Below, in pieces: positions 1 through 11,839 of a DNA stretch of 64,000 nucleotides; within the stretch, counting starts at the first letter, position 1; every line of letters starts with the position of its first letter. This DNA is from Sacculina carcini. Taxonomy: Eukaryota > Arthropoda > Thecostraca > Sacculinidae. The notes beneath the pieces were generated by a model that saw only the letters and a program-made list of their open reading frames with translations, did no database searches and was not told where the DNA came from. The position numbers and the translations under genes are program-made. The DNA is taken from assembly GCA_916048095.2 (NCBI GenBank), contig OU696595.1, forward strand, positions 335,001 to 399,000. Direction: 5' to 3'.

Positions 1-1038
1 CGGTGGCGAGGTTGTTGAGCAGAAACTGCATCCAGCAAGGAGTCGAGCCAATCCTGACGAAATTATGTTGACCCTTTGCTGCGCAGACGTTTGATGTTCA
101 GTGAGGCGAAGTTTGGCGTAGGTTAGCGGAATATGCTGTGTGATATGCTGGTGTGCCATACTGCACGGAAACACGAGGCCAAGTGAATTTGTCATAATAG
201 AGTCGACGTAGTGTTGCGCAGTCGGTGGCGAATTTCAGGATTTTTGGAGTTTGGAACTTCTGGGGTATAATTTTTGGTAAGACTTTGTAGTAGGTTCTCG
301 GTAGATTCCGGTACAACTTTCGATTCTACGTAGATTGGCAGAAACTGCATCCAGCAAGAAGACGAGGCAATATTCTTTGTGTCGTCTTCTTGCTGCGCAG
401 ACGTTTGCTCGTCGGTGGTTTAACGTCCAGCGGTATCAGAAGAGCGATTGCGTACGCGCCGGACGGAGTCGGTCCTGAATGGTGAATGATGCACCATAGC
501 GCCATACTGCACGGCAGCACGAGGCCAAGTGAATTCCGAGAAATAAAGTCGAACTCTTGCTGCGCAGTCCGGAGGCAATTTTGGGATAGCTTTTCGAAGA
601 ATTTCGCAGATTATTGAACGGTAGATCGGTAGAACTTAGGTAGATCATTGGTAGAAATTCGCAGGTAGGTCGTCGGTCGAACTTCGGAGTAGCTGCACGT
701 AGATTTTCGGTACGACGTCGGATTATTGTACAGAAACTGCAGCCAGCAAGGATTCGAGGCAATCTTCATTGAGTCGTCTCCTTGTTGCGTAGACGATTGC
801 CGTTCAGTGGTTCTACGTCCGGCGGTGGTAGATGAGCGATTAGGTACGATGCCGGACGGAGTCGGTCCCGGATGATGTGATGCTGGATAATTTTGTCGAC
901 AGCTTGTGGTGCGTCGCATCTAATGGCGAGGCACAGACGACTGCTTACAGAGGTGCGGCGTAAGTAGGAGGCGCGCAGATTTGGCGCTGCAGTGATCGAA
1001 CACAGCATCAAACCATCATCACGTCGGGGTCACCAATT
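1..1038 (-). mobile_element. Gypsy-type LTR element, leader and degenerate 5' internal region
   Basis: Read on the minus strand, this is the region just downstream of an LTR that ends at 1039. The sequence next to the LTR contains TGGTGACCCCGACGTG, a typical tRNA-type primer-binding site starting with TGG. No long open frame survives, so gag is degenerate or this is an extended leader. It contains three imperfect direct repeats starting near 20, 340 and 732. Each opens with GAAACTGCATCCAGCAAG or a close variant and includes TTGCTGCGCAGACGTTTG. The element runs off the left edge. Assignment to Gypsy rests on the primer site and on similarity of the LTR start to the element at 17535. Nothing in the internal sequence itself is diagnostic. 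Confidence 0.45.
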
Positions 1039-1110
1039 TGTGGTGTTCGTATAACCACAAGATGCGCAACGCACACAATACCAGCTATACTCACTGACTC
1101 GGGGCATCAA
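1039..1110 (-). repeat. Gypsy LTR fragment
   Basis: The first 60 or so bases (TGTGGTGTTCGTATAACCAC...) match the start of the LTR at 17535-17910. Similarity stops near 1100, where a second primer-site-like motif (minus strand TTGATGCCCCGAG) appears. It resembles the LTR/primer-site junction of the element at 11327-11341. The LTR is therefore broken, and a second element boundary may lie at about 1110. The stretch from 1110 to about 1400 may be remains of that second LTR; I see no gene in it. Confidence 0.5.
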
Positions 1111-1400
1111 TATGGCGGTTGGCTCGCCACTGAATTACGCACGTTCACAACGTGAGTTCTTTGGACCGACTGTATTTGTACACACAGCAAGGGACGAGAA
1201 AGACAAGTCCAGACAAGCATACACACAAGATCAAACACGCACAACCATGAACAAACACAACACGACGCATAGCTGCACAGGTCACTGCGCTTCTGGTAGT
1301 TACCGCCTGGTGGAGCTAGACGCAGTTACACGTGGCGCACCACATACCTTCTTAACTTTTCAAATTAGCAGTCAGTTTTCACATCCACGCGATTCTTGAT

Positions 1401-1697
1401 AACTATGATGAAAAAGCTCAAATACAAACGACGTAATACAAAAACGTTTCCATTCAATATTCATTCATGCAATGTAATGTTCCTCTAAGTTTCGTTTATG
1501 TTTTTCCAACTAAAATATAGCCTGGGGTGAGACATGTGATTTTTTTTATTTTTCACAGCAATCCTCGTGTCTCTTAGGTACCAGACTTGCACCCCTAGAG
1601 TGTGCGAGCATCCCCGATGAAGCACCCCGGTTATTGATCAACATAGATCCATCATAAAGTTATATCCACACCAAGTCTAGTACTGTTTGACACGTGG

Positions 1698-1768
<71 letters not shown>

Positions 1769-2047
1769 GTATGTTGCCTCCAATTATTAAATGTTTGTAT
1801 ATGTGTCTGTGTGTTTGTCTTTTTGTTTGTTTGTATATGTGACAGAGAGATATATGAATAACAATATATATTGTCGCTCAGATTAATATTATGCAACGCT
1901 GCTCCATTTAATGACATATCACCACAATTAACACCAGTAAGGCGCCGTGTTCGGCGATGAACGAGCGAGCGCGAAGTTGTCATATGTAATCAAACTTTGT
2001 CGTAAATGCATTTGTCTGCGTGCATGGGCAAAGTTTTCTGCTAAATT
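1401..2047. repeat. Intron sequence with (GT)n microsatellite
   Basis: No gene is visible. A long (GT)n tract lies at about 1697-1767, followed by AT-rich sequence. The apparent peptides made of TH repeats on the minus strand are just the microsatellite. Confidence 0.7.
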
Positions 2048-2905
2048 ATAAGAGGGCATATGGCACGTGCCACGTGCCACGCTGGGCATTGACATGATTC
2101 CGCATAGTCTCATTCGCGGCAGGAAGGATTGGGCTACCCAACAAACAAAAACGCATGCTAATCGGACCTATGGTTCCAGAGATATAAGCCTCTGAAAAAC
2201 GGGTAAATTTTTTTTAAAAAAAAGTAGGAGGGCATTCGGGACGTGCCACGTGCCACAGTGAGCACTGACATAATTGGGTTTAATCTCATCCCCGGCAGAA
2301 AGCATGAGGCTACCCAACACAAAAAACGCATGTTAATCGGACTTATGGTTCCAGAGATATAAGCCTCTGGAAAACGGGTAAAAAGTGTTTTCCGAAAAAG
2401 TAGGAGGGTACTTGGGACGTGCCACGTGCCACACTGGGCACTGACATAATTCGGCATAGTCTCATTCGCGGCAGGAAGGATGAGGCTACCCAACAAAAAA
2501 AACGCATGTTAATCAAACTTATGGTTCCAGAGATATAAGCCTCTGAAAAACGGGTAAAAAATGTTTTTCGAAAAAGTAGGAGGGCATTTGGGATGTGCCA
2601 CGTGCCACATGGGGCACTGTCATGATTCGGCCTGGTTTCATCCGCGGCAAAAAGGATGAGGCTACCTAACAACAAGAAAGCATGTTAATCAGACTTATGG
2701 TTCCAGAGATATAAGCCTCTGAAAAATGGGTAAAAAGTGTTTTTCGAAAAAGTAGGAGGGTATTTGGGACGTGCCACGTGCCACAGTGGGCACTGACATA
2801 ATTCGGCTTGGTCTCATCCGCGGCAGGAAGGATGAGACTACCCAACAAAAAAAAATGCATGTTAATCGGACTTATGGTTCCAGAGATATAAGCCTCTGAA
2901 AAGCG
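2048..2905. repeat. Satellite array, about 176-bp unit, five copies
   Basis: The motif TATGGTTCCAGAGATATAAG recurs at 2169, 2344, 2520, 2696 and 2873, giving spacings of 175 to 177 bp. Each unit also holds GGGACGTGCCACGTGCCAC followed by a GGCACTGACAT-like segment and a CATCC...GCGGCAG...GATGAGGCTACC segment. Copies differ by scattered substitutions. The first copy is the most divergent. No coding capacity is inferred; minus-strand open frames across the array are periodic artefacts. Confidence 0.9.
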
Positions 2906-2998
2906 TGACCACGGCCGGCGGGCCGGCCGGCGGGCCGCTCATACTCATTTTTCTAGTAACACCAAGTATGAACTCGCTCGCTATCGCTCGCTCGTAAT
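2906..2998. repeat. GGCCGGCGG-rich and CGCTCGCT-rich short repeats
   Basis: Directly after the satellite comes a short GC-only palindrome-rich stretch (GGCCGGCGGGCCGGCCGGCG, about 2911-2937). A GCTCGCTATCGCTCGCTCG run follows. These separate the satellite from the exon at 3057. Confidence 0.7.
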
Positions 2999-3020
2999 TA
3001 TAAGCACCAACATGTTTGTA

Positions 3021-3052
<32 letters not shown>

Positions 3053-3056
3053 TTAG

Positions 3057-3179
3057 GCGAGTATGCGGGCACTCAGGGACTGGGTCTGCTACGCCTGCAC
3101 TCCACCTACCGTCACGATCTCAAGATATACGCCTCGGACGAGGGACGCGTTCAAATGACAGCCGCCGCGTTTGCCAAGG
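3057..3179 (+). CDS. PPIP5K: PPIP5K exon (phosphatase-like domain, part 1)
   Basis: This exon of the diphosphoinositol pentakisphosphate kinase gene encodes [20 protein letters not shown] and on to AAAFAKG, one of the most conserved blocks of the family's histidine-acid-phosphatase-like domain. In the full enzyme an N-terminal ATP-grasp kinase makes 1-InsP7/InsP8 in the cytosol, and this second domain acts as an inositol pyrophosphate phosphatase. The acceptor is TTAG at 3053-3056, preceded by a (GT)n tract. The donor is GT at 3180. The exon begins with two bases of a codon and ends with one. The next exon, at 13123, restores a glycine codon, so the junction is coherent. The kinase domain and the RHxD-type motif must lie on exons upstream of this window. 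Confidence 0.95.
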
Positions 3180-3509
3180 GTATGTGTTTGTGTATATTTG
3201 TAGCGTAAAAGCTCTGTTTGAGCGGCATTACGTTCTATTGTTTCACACCATTCCTCCGTATTATCGTTCAATTAGAGAATGCCGCCCTATTTTTCCACTA
3301 GCTGGTCATCATTTTGAGAAGGTACAGTATATTATAACGGATGGAAATAGGCCCAGATAGCGTGTGCATATTTATTTAACAATTGGCACAAATACAAGCT
3401 GATTACTCGTAAGTAATTACAAATTCACTCATGAAAACCTAGTGGCACGTGGCTATTGTAGCTGTCAAAGTGGTTCGTTTAATTTCTGATTGTTTTTCAA
3501 TTGCTCCGA

Positions 3510-3735
3510 AAAGGAGCCGTTCTAATAGAGGTTTTACGATGTACACGTTTTTATGTTCAGTCGATCCTCCAAATAGCGGAATAATTCTTCGGTTCCGTTC
3601 ACAAGTCTATCAAATACGTGTTAATTACACCTACAAATAGCGGAATTTATACCTTTAATAGCGGAAACCTTCAAATAGGGAATGATATACTGGTCTCCAC
3701 TCAAATAGCACACCTCCAAATGGCGGAAAACGGGG
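3510..3735. repeat. Dispersed CAAATAGCGGA repeats (possible MITE)
   Basis: Five or more variants of CCTCCAAATAGCGGAA occur within about 220 bp (for example near 3568, 3630, 3652 and 3714). The pattern resembles the short direct repeats near the ends of pogo/Tigger-like elements. I could not place terminal inverted repeats, so the class is uncertain. The flanking intron, 3180-3968, has no gene. Confidence 0.4.
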
Positions 3736-3968
3736 GATTCTTGTGTGTTGTTCTTGAATATAAGATGTATGTAATATATTGACTCCAGCTTGTCGACTGA
3801 CAACAGTTGACTATTTCAAGCTGATTGGTATAAACGAGTGACTTATTAGGACCGGCTATAGACATATGTACAGACATATTACTAGGTATAATCAAACTAG
3901 GCGGCCGGCTGTGACCCCAGATTGTGAGGGTCTCGCACGATAATCACGCAGTACTTTAGAGTCTAAAG

Positions 3969-4832
3969 TTAAGTGACACCTAGTGGTAAACAAAATAGGA
4001 AATGTTCTACAATTTTCTTGGACTGACTGTCAGGAAAGCGGCAGTAAGCTAAAAGTTGAGCAACATTTACAATGTCAGTGGTTTCATCGAACTGCAAACC
4101 AAACCAGGGTGCTGCCCTGAGCCTTGTAAGTAGCTGATCCTTCAAATCTTCAGCGACTGCCACAGATCAACGTTTCATTGAGGAGTCTGAAAGTGGAATA
4201 CTCCGAACCTTATCACGTGGTTTCTTGCCTCCATGAAGATGCTGGGCAGCTATTTCTAAGCATGGAAGAATGACTGTCTCAGCTAAAGTGAAAGGTTTCT
4301 TATTTTTCATAAGTATATGTGCTATTTCCATTGATGTCATTAGAAGGGACTTCTCTTCCTTTTCTTGATGGACCATAATGCTATCGAAGGAGCGTTGTTG
4401 CTTTTTGAGTTCAGCTCGAGTTGCTTCAAAGAACTCCTTTGACTTATTTTTATGCTCACTGTGTTGCATTTTGAGATGGGACAGTAGCTTGGAAGGTACA
4501 AGATTTGAATTTTTATACTTCGCAGAACAGAAGAGACACTGAGTAGCTGGATAAGGATTCTGCTCCTCTTCATTTGGCAAATAGAATTCATACTTCACAT
4601 AGTCATTATTCCACTTCCTTCGCTTTGATTTCAATTGAATGGACGTACTTGATGGATGATGCCTTTTTTGCTTGAAGCTCGTTTCACCGCCATTCTTCGG
4701 TGTTGGTAAAACTGATCCAGTTGGGTGATCTTCCTGTCCATTTTCATCACTTGTTGTTTGCCTTTTATCCAGTTCCTCAGGTCGTAGTTCATCAGTAACA
4801 CCGGGTTTCTTGAAGTACTTGAGCAAAGCCAT
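3969..4832 (-). pseudogene. hAT-family transposase fragment (ZBED5/SCAND3-like)
   Basis: A minus-strand frame of 221 codons is followed, after a stop near 4164, by a second in-phase stretch. The N-terminal part carries a BED-like zinc finger: CLFCSAKYKNSN then H-x4-H in LLSHLKMQHSEH. The second part contains FDETTDIVNVAQLLAYCRF, which matches the first catalytic-aspartate region of hAT transposases related to ZBED5-type genes. The rest of the catalytic core and the C-terminal dimerisation region are absent. Only about 285 of an expected 600 or more residues remain, so this is a dead fragment. It is on the opposite strand to the host gene, in the intron after the exon at 3057. No terminal inverted repeats were identified. 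Confidence 0.8.
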
Positions 4833-4918
4833 CTGCAGGAAAAAAACAAATTCTCCAATAAGCTTTGTTTTATTACAAATCTACCATGCTATATTCTGCC
4901 ATCTCAGTATATTCCTGC

Positions 4919-4919
<1 letters not shown>

Positions 4920-4956
<37 letters not shown>
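4920..4956. repeat. (AAT)n microsatellite
   Basis: About twelve copies of AAT or ATA on the plus strand. Confidence 0.95.
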
Positions 4957-5303
4957 TACTCTAGTTTTAGCCTCGTCTATCCTGGTAAAATATCCTATGA
5001 GTGCCCCTGAAAATAATTACATTACACTTACAATTTTCTTCCTAAAACACCTTTTCGTAGTGTGCATTCTTGTACACACTAGCCTTGTGTAAAAAGACGG
5101 TTTCGATGACAGATTCAATTGATATATTTAAATGCACAGAAACTATTAAATTATGATGGCAAACAGGATTAAACGCAGCACGCAAAAACTCTCCAACGAC
5201 AGACAGAAAAAAACAGCACTACGTCAACTCGTCCAACAACACCGCATCAACGCGCTTACCACTCTGCCGCCTCAAATTCCCGCTGACGCGATCAACCGTC
5301 ATT

Positions 5304-5612
<309 letters not shown>

Positions 5613-6019
5613 TACCTGTTCACTTGCACGCGCAGACATTACACCTCCAGTAACGCGCTCAAGGACACGCTCAGCCGTGCACACGTACATTTACAATTCA
5701 CTCACACCTTGTCATGTACCCCTCCATATACCCCATTATTTCCATGTACCCTTTGAAAAAAATCATGCACCTTGGGGTGCACCATGCACCCAGGTTGACT
5801 ATCACTGCTTTAGACCGTCATGTAACATTGACCTTTCCTATAACTATTACATTGGAGAGTAACGATGTGTTCAACACTGAAGGAGAGGTTCTCTCCCGCA
5901 AACTGCAGCATATCAAAACCATGGCATTCAGAGGTGAAAGCCGCACAAATGAATAATTATTTGGAATAATGAAAAATGTGGGTAGAATTAGTTGGGAAAG
6001 ATGCGAACTGATAAATGAT

Positions 6020-6213
6020 TGTAGTGACGTCAAACTCGAAGCACAACATTCATAATCAAGTATTATTGTTCAACGCAATACCATAGATACACAAAAACCC
6101 AACAGACAATACACGACCAATCCCAGCACAAGAGTAACACGCGGCCAGCAGTCACCACCCAGCAATCCTAATCCTCCGCGCGTGTGACAATACTATATAA
6201 ACAATACGCTACA
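6020..6213 (-). repeat. LTR of Gypsy-B (3' LTR of the chimeric element)
   Basis: The sequence begins TGTAGTG and ends CGCTACA, giving short inverted ends (TGTAG/CTACA) over 194 bp. A purine-rich tract on the minus strand (AAAGTGCGGAGAGA) lies directly inside it, where a polypurine tract belongs. A TATATAG box lies within. No matching second LTR is present: the LTR at the other end of the composite (11342-11707) is unrelated. Confidence 0.65.
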
Positions 6214-6235
6214 TCTCTCCGCACTTTAAGAACAT

Positions 6236-7866
6236 CTATTCGGCTAAGCGAGAAGGTAACCATCGCCTGCGACCTCTGGAGGAGGACGGTAGTTCTCGTC
6301 GAGACCTTCCGTCATCCGGGGGCTTAGCGTGACTCGATGTCGCCCCTGTCTGCGTTGCGCCTGCGAGCTTAAGCTGATCGCCTTCAACCGGTCTCTCGAG
6401 CCCGGGTGCTGATGCCGAGTCCTGCTCAGCAATTGCGTCCTCCGTTGACGCATCACCTTCAGCCGGTCTCTCGAGGCTCCGTGACGGCGCCGTGTCTCGT
6501 TCTGTCACAGCGTCTTCTGTTGGCGACTGAGGAAGCCAACAGTCCGTTTCGTCCTCCAATAATGGTGAACCGGTTCGGTGAACAGCTGCATTTTTGGCGA
6601 GATGGGCCGCATTCCGCACAGACCCGTCTTCCAGGCGGTACGCCGATCCTCTCATCGCCGTTATACGCAACGGACCCTTGAAACGACGTCCCGATTTACC
6701 GACGTGGCCTTGCACCCGAACAAACACCGAGTCTCCCGGGGCGAACGTCGGAATCTTCGTGGCGTTACGGCGATCATAGTTCCGCTTGTTGCGTGACTGC
6801 TGCCTGCGGACACGCTGCTAGATAGATGAATCCACGCACTTGTTAAAAACCGGTAAAGTCAGCTTCATGCGTCGGCCGTGCAATATCGCCGATGGAGACG
6901 CTCCGGTAGTGCAGTGTGGCGTGGCTCTGTACTCGGTCAACAGCGCCCGCATACGCTCTTGGAACTTTGATTTACCGAGACACTGTTGAACCCATGCTTT
7001 GAATGTCCTGTTAAATCGTTCGACGATCGAGTTACCCCGTGGCCAGTAGGCCGCCGATCGCCAATGTTTGATGCCCCGTTGATTGAGATAGCGCTCAAAC
7101 GCCTCACTGACGAATTGTCGCCCATTGTCGGTGACCAACTCGTCCGGGAAGCCCTCGCGACTCCAGATTACATCCAAGAAGCTCATGATGTGATCACTGT
7201 CAATGTTGCTGGTAAAGCCTACTTCGACCCACTTCGAGAGATAATCAACTATAGTTATAGCGTAGCAGGCTTCTGGCGGCGCCGAGTCGATAGGGCCCAC
7301 GATATCAACTGCCAGCTTCTGCCACGGGTGGTCCGGAAGCGGAGCATACTTCATAGGAGCTGGTCGAGTTGCAGACGACAGCAATTTGTCGCTACCTTGA
7401 CAATACGCGCACTCGGACACCATTCGCTGAACATCCTCGTCCATTCCGGGCCACCAGGCCACACTGCGCAGGAACTGTTTAGTTCTTGCCACGCCATCGT
7501 GTGCGGCGTGGGCACGACTGAGGTAGTCGGACCGCAGCTTGCTCGGAACAATTATCTGACAGTCGCCACGAATGACCAGGTCTCCTGCTACTGATAATTC
7601 ATCCCTCATCTTGAAAAACGGGCGTAGAGCTGAATCGACGGCTTCTCCCGTGCGAGGAAAACCATCACCGATAGCCTTTCTTAGAGCCGACAGCTGAGGG
7701 TCGTCGCGGGATGTGGAACAAAGATGCTCACGCAACAGCGCCGGCTGCTCCTCCATCAGTATACCGACCACTTCTTCGTCTTCTTTGTCGTCACATTGCA
7801 AATCATTTTCTTGTGCGACTGGCAGACGAGAAAGTGCATCTGCAGCTTTGATCTCCTCCCCCGGGA
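6236..7866 (-). pseudogene. Gypsy-B pol 3' part: RNase H tail, integrase, C-terminal domain
   Basis: The minus-strand frame runs from about 7866 to 6236 with a single stop at 6818-6820. Beyond the stop the same frame continues for another 194 codons. It begins at the end of an RNase H domain (AADALSRLP), then has the H-H-C-C integrase zinc finger ending SECAYCQGS. The catalytic core shows D in AVDIVGPI, D in LVTDNGRQF and E in GNSIVERFN. The C-terminal piece (GDSVFVRVQGHVGKSGRRFK to YRLEDGSVRNAAHL) is a typical integrase C-terminal domain. It is followed by a proline- and acid-rich tail with an internal duplication (ERPAEGDASTEDA / ERPVEGDQ). One nonsense codon aside, this half is well preserved. 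Its 5' part (gag, protease, RT) is missing and is replaced by another element. Confidence 0.85.
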
Positions 7867-10800
7867 CTGGACGGTGCTGCTCGTTGCTGCTGCTGTCCTG
7901 ATCGACGGCGACGCGCGGAAACATGATCTCACTGCCAGTGACAGCGCTGAACGGCGTGATTCCAGCTTCCGACGGAAGCATGCGGACTCCGAGAAGTACC
8001 ACCGGTAGTGCTTGCAACCATTATTCTCTTCGCGCCATTATTGATGATTTGATTACACGTTGTCTGCGCTCGATGAACCCGTTGCAACATGGCCGATATG
8101 CTGCTGGACGCAATCGGTGAAAGCCGATGGATTCGGCAAGAAAGTGAAAAAGATCGGCCTCAAACTGTTTCCCTCTGTCTGTGATGACATACACGGGCAC
8201 ACCAAAACGAGACAGCCACGTATTCATGAATCCACGAGCGACATATTCTACGGTTATTTCGCTCAGAGGTGCAGCTTCGATTCATCTGGTGGCTCTGTCG
8301 ATGCATGTTAACACGTACCGCAGCGGATTCGCAAACGGGTGTTCGGGCATACGCTGAGGTGTCAATGGGCCGATGATGTCCATGTGCACCGTCTCAAATC
8401 GACCTGGTGCAGCAATGTGCCGACTGACTTTGGCTTGCTGGCAAGCCACACACGTCTTCGCCCAGTCTTTCACGTCACGCTCAAGTGTTGGCCAGAAGTA
8501 TCTTTCTTTGACCAATTACACGGTCCTCTGAAGACCTGGGTGTGAAAGATTGTGTAGGTTGGCGACAATGCAGATGCAACTCCCGCGGAACATGAATGGT
8601 ACAAACGGCCGTGGATGCACACTGGATGTCTCACAGTACAGCTCAAATTCGCCGCTGATCTTATACGGCGTCAGTTTGTACAATAGTTGTATGAGCTCGT
8701 CATCTTCAGCTTGAGCTGCCGCAATTGAAGGCAAATCCCACACGTCGATCGTGTCGCCACCCACTGATCGAGACAGGCAGTCTGCCACAACATTTTCTAC
8801 TCCTCGAATGTACTTCAAATCCGACACATACTCTGTCAGAACAGATAAATGGCGTTGCTATCTGTCCAACTTGGCGGGTTTCGTGCTGTAGCACCAACTA
8901 ACGGACGATGGTCGGTAAACAACATGACATTTTGGCCTTCGATCAAGTGTTTGAAATGTATCACAGACAAAAATGCACCAAGCAGCTCCCTGTCAAATGT
9001 AGAGTATCTTTTTTGTACTTCTGTGAGTTTCTTCGAGTACAGCTCTACTAGCACCGGCTCGCCGTTCACCATTTGGTGAAGTGCTGCACCGATGGCCACT
9101 TGTGAGCTGTCTGTCACGAGCTGATACGTTGTGCATGACGGCAATGGTGACTGAGCACTGTTGAAGACTGCAGTTATTCTTCGCATTTTGTTACACCTAC
9201 CAGTTCTTCCTCGTTCAGCTTGATATTCTTGCTGTTTGGCTCAATTCGAATACGCTCCGTCAGCGGGTGAACTACAGTAGCGTAGTTTTTCACCATTCTC
9301 CTATAGAAGCCAGTGGCTCCCAAAAATCGTCGCAGGTCAGCAAATGAAGATGGAGGCGGCTGATCCACCAATGCGCGGACTTTGCTAGTCGCTGGGGCGA
9401 TGCCTCCTGCCGAGATACTGTAGCCCAAAAATCCACGTGGCTTGCTGCAAAGACGCACTTCTCTAGCTTGATCCCCAGACAGCTTATTTGCAGAATATCA
9501 AACACATGACGGAGATGCTGCATGTGCTCATCCATGTTCTCAGAAAAAATCAATATGTCATCAATATATACAAAAACACAGTCAATTTTCCTAAAAATGG
9601 CATCCATAAAACGTTGAAAAGTTGATGGAACATTGCGCAGACCAAACGGCATATACAAATATTCGTATAGCCCCACCGGTGTCATAACGGCTGTTTTTGC
9701 AATACCTTGCTGCGCTACAGGCACTTGATGATATGCTCTCAGTAAATCCAACTTTGAGAATAATGTTTGCCACTCAATTTTATTGCACAGTCATGAATGT
9801 GCGGTATGGGGTAGTTATCTTTTTTTGAAATTGCGTTAAATGTTCTGTAATCACCTGTTAACCGCCAGCCGCCGGATTGCTTGGCTACCACGTGCACTGG
9901 TGATGACCACGCTCAGTCCGACGGTCTGATTGGGCTTTGATCGCCGTCTGCTTTTCTGGCGAAAATCGTCTGCGTGCAGCCTTCACTGGATGTGCGCCGC
10001 CGGTGTCAATGTTATTCACAACTAAATCGTTGCCACCAGCGCTACTCTGTTTGGGTGCAGTCAGCTCTGAAAACTCATCGATTAGGCGACGAACAGGCTC
10101 TGCTACCCCTTTTGTGTCGTTTATGACGAGGCAAGAAGAGGAAGAGGAGCTTATTTGGGCTGGTGCACGCATGAGTGTTAATGAATCCCTTATGCATTTT
10201 GCACCACAGTCAACAACCAGGTTGAAGTAGCACATAAAATCATTACCCAGCAGTGGCTCGGTTACATCGGCAATGACAAATGTCCATGAGTAGCTGCGTC
10301 TGAGGCTTTTTATCGCAATTTCAATGCGGACCTCACCATGTACAGTAATGGCTGCACCGCTGGCCGATGACAGCGTAACTGTGGTGGGCTGCAATCCCCA
10401 GTTAATTACCCGTGGTGGTAATATTGAAATGCCAGCTCCCGTGTCCACAACAAAAACAACTGTGTCACGACCCACCTTGGCTGCGACTTTGAGGAGTGAC
10501 AGGCCCGGTGTCGCTTGGACCGAGACCTGCCTCTATAGTTTTCCGACGGCCGTGTTGGGGAGGCTGCTCGAGATGACGGCTGCATTTTGAGTCTAGGCTG
10601 TTTGGACGGCCACCGACACCATGGTTTGCATGTGCTGGCCGACTCGCCGAAATATATATGCGCACGACAAACCTGCGGCCTCTGATTGCTGCGGAACGGA
10701 CGCAACCCAATTGGCAGAACCTTGCGGCTGTTGTTGTGGTTTCGGCGTTGTTCTTGAAGATGAGCTACCGGTGTTCGTTGGCTGGAATCCACCGACAAAC

Positions 10801-11326
10801 AAGGTGAATTCACGAGAGGAACCAATTCATCTGCCAGCGTCCCAATCTGGTCCAGCGACAAACCTTGCTGTGCTGCAAGAGCCGATGTGATAGCAGGTGG
10901 CAGCGACTTCAAAAATTTGTGCCGAACCAGCTCATCGCCGGCGCCGACACTGACTGCAGTTCGCTGAATCTCTGAAAGTGCCGCTGATGGTCGGCCTGCT
11001 AGTGCCACTTTGGCGAGCAGATCTTCGAAGAGCTCAGACATGGTCTTGGAGAACATACTATTCAGGGCTTCTTTCAGCTTCGAGTATCTGTGTTGCTCCA
11101 TGATTTGTGGGCTCAGCCGTGCGGTCACATGCGGCGGCAGTGCTGCAACAGCATGGAAATACCTCGTGTCATCAGCCGTAATTCTCGCCAGATGGAATTG
11201 TGCATTCATATTGGCAATCCATCCTTGCACCGAATCTGGGCTGAACTGTGGGGGTTTTACCGCCACCAGTGCAGCTGACAGGAACGGATTCACGGCTGTC
11301 TCTGAATCTTTTTTTGACTGAGTCAT
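7867..11326 (-). pseudogene. Gypsy-A degenerate gag-protease-RT-RNase H-integrase
   Basis: On the minus strand a gag begins at ATG 11326 (MTQSKKDSE...), a few bases after the primer site. It has a knuckle-like CRAHIYFGESASTCKPWC segment. Frameshifts separate it from protease (FVVDTGAGISILP, about 10440), RT (VYIDDILIFSEN, about 9560), RNase H ([22 protein letters not shown]) and integrase (HNLSHPGL; CVACQQAK; HMDIIGPL; VITDRGKQF). The last recognisable residues (LGVRMLPSEAGITPFSAVTG) align with the end of the integrase in the Gypsy element at 18028-19617. The frame then passes into Gypsy-B sequence near 7867. At least six frame changes or stops make it non-functional. It lies in the large intron after the exon at 3057, antisense to the host gene. 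Confidence 0.85.
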
Positions 11327-11341
11327 CTCGGGGCACCAATA
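11327..11341 (-). other. Primer-binding site of Gypsy-A
   Basis: Minus strand TTGGTGCCCCGAGA lies directly inside the LTR edge and just before the gag ATG. The TGG start is complementary to the CCA end of a tRNA, as in most LTR retrotransposons. The tRNA species is not determined here. Confidence 0.7.
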
Positions 11342-11707
11342 TGTGGCTAAATTGTCCACACAATAAAACTTGGATTCAATCACAATATATTACAGCCGCG
11401 GAAGACGACGAGACGTGGATCTTGATCGACAACAGACACACACCAGACCCAACTGACTGTTTGATCACCGCGTTGGGCATTTATATAATCTTGGTCAAGT
11501 ACCCCGCACACTATCAACCAAATTCCCGTCTGGAGGCTACAGACGAGCATACAAACCAGGTGCACCTAGACTTGGCACACATTCACACTCATAGACATAC
11601 AGACATACATGCATACAGTTGACTAGGCGGTGACATTGACAAGTGAAATAGAGTAAATGAGATACTAAGTGAAAGAGTAATGAGTATACAATACACAATA
11701 CGCCACA
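11342..11707 (-). repeat. LTR of Gypsy-A (5' LTR)
   Basis: The sequence begins TGTGGC and ends GCCACA, a perfect six-base inverted pair over 366 bp. The primer site lies immediately inside. It does not resemble the LTR at 6020-6213 at the other end of the composite. The right edge is inferred from the inverted termini, since no second copy is available. Confidence 0.65.
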
Positions 11708-11839
11708 CGCTATAACATGTCTTCAATATTGCCACACTGCGTTCTGCGCATGCGTGCTTATAGTTGATACTGCTGTGGCCACGTGATCAAAGTTTGAGTC
11801 TGATTGCGTCATTTTGCTTTATGTCTTGACAGTGTAAAC

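Noticed and set aside
1112-1399. 95-codon plus-strand frame
   Set aside because: It lies in LTR-like sequence, has no recognisable domain, and the region is better explained as retroelement remains.
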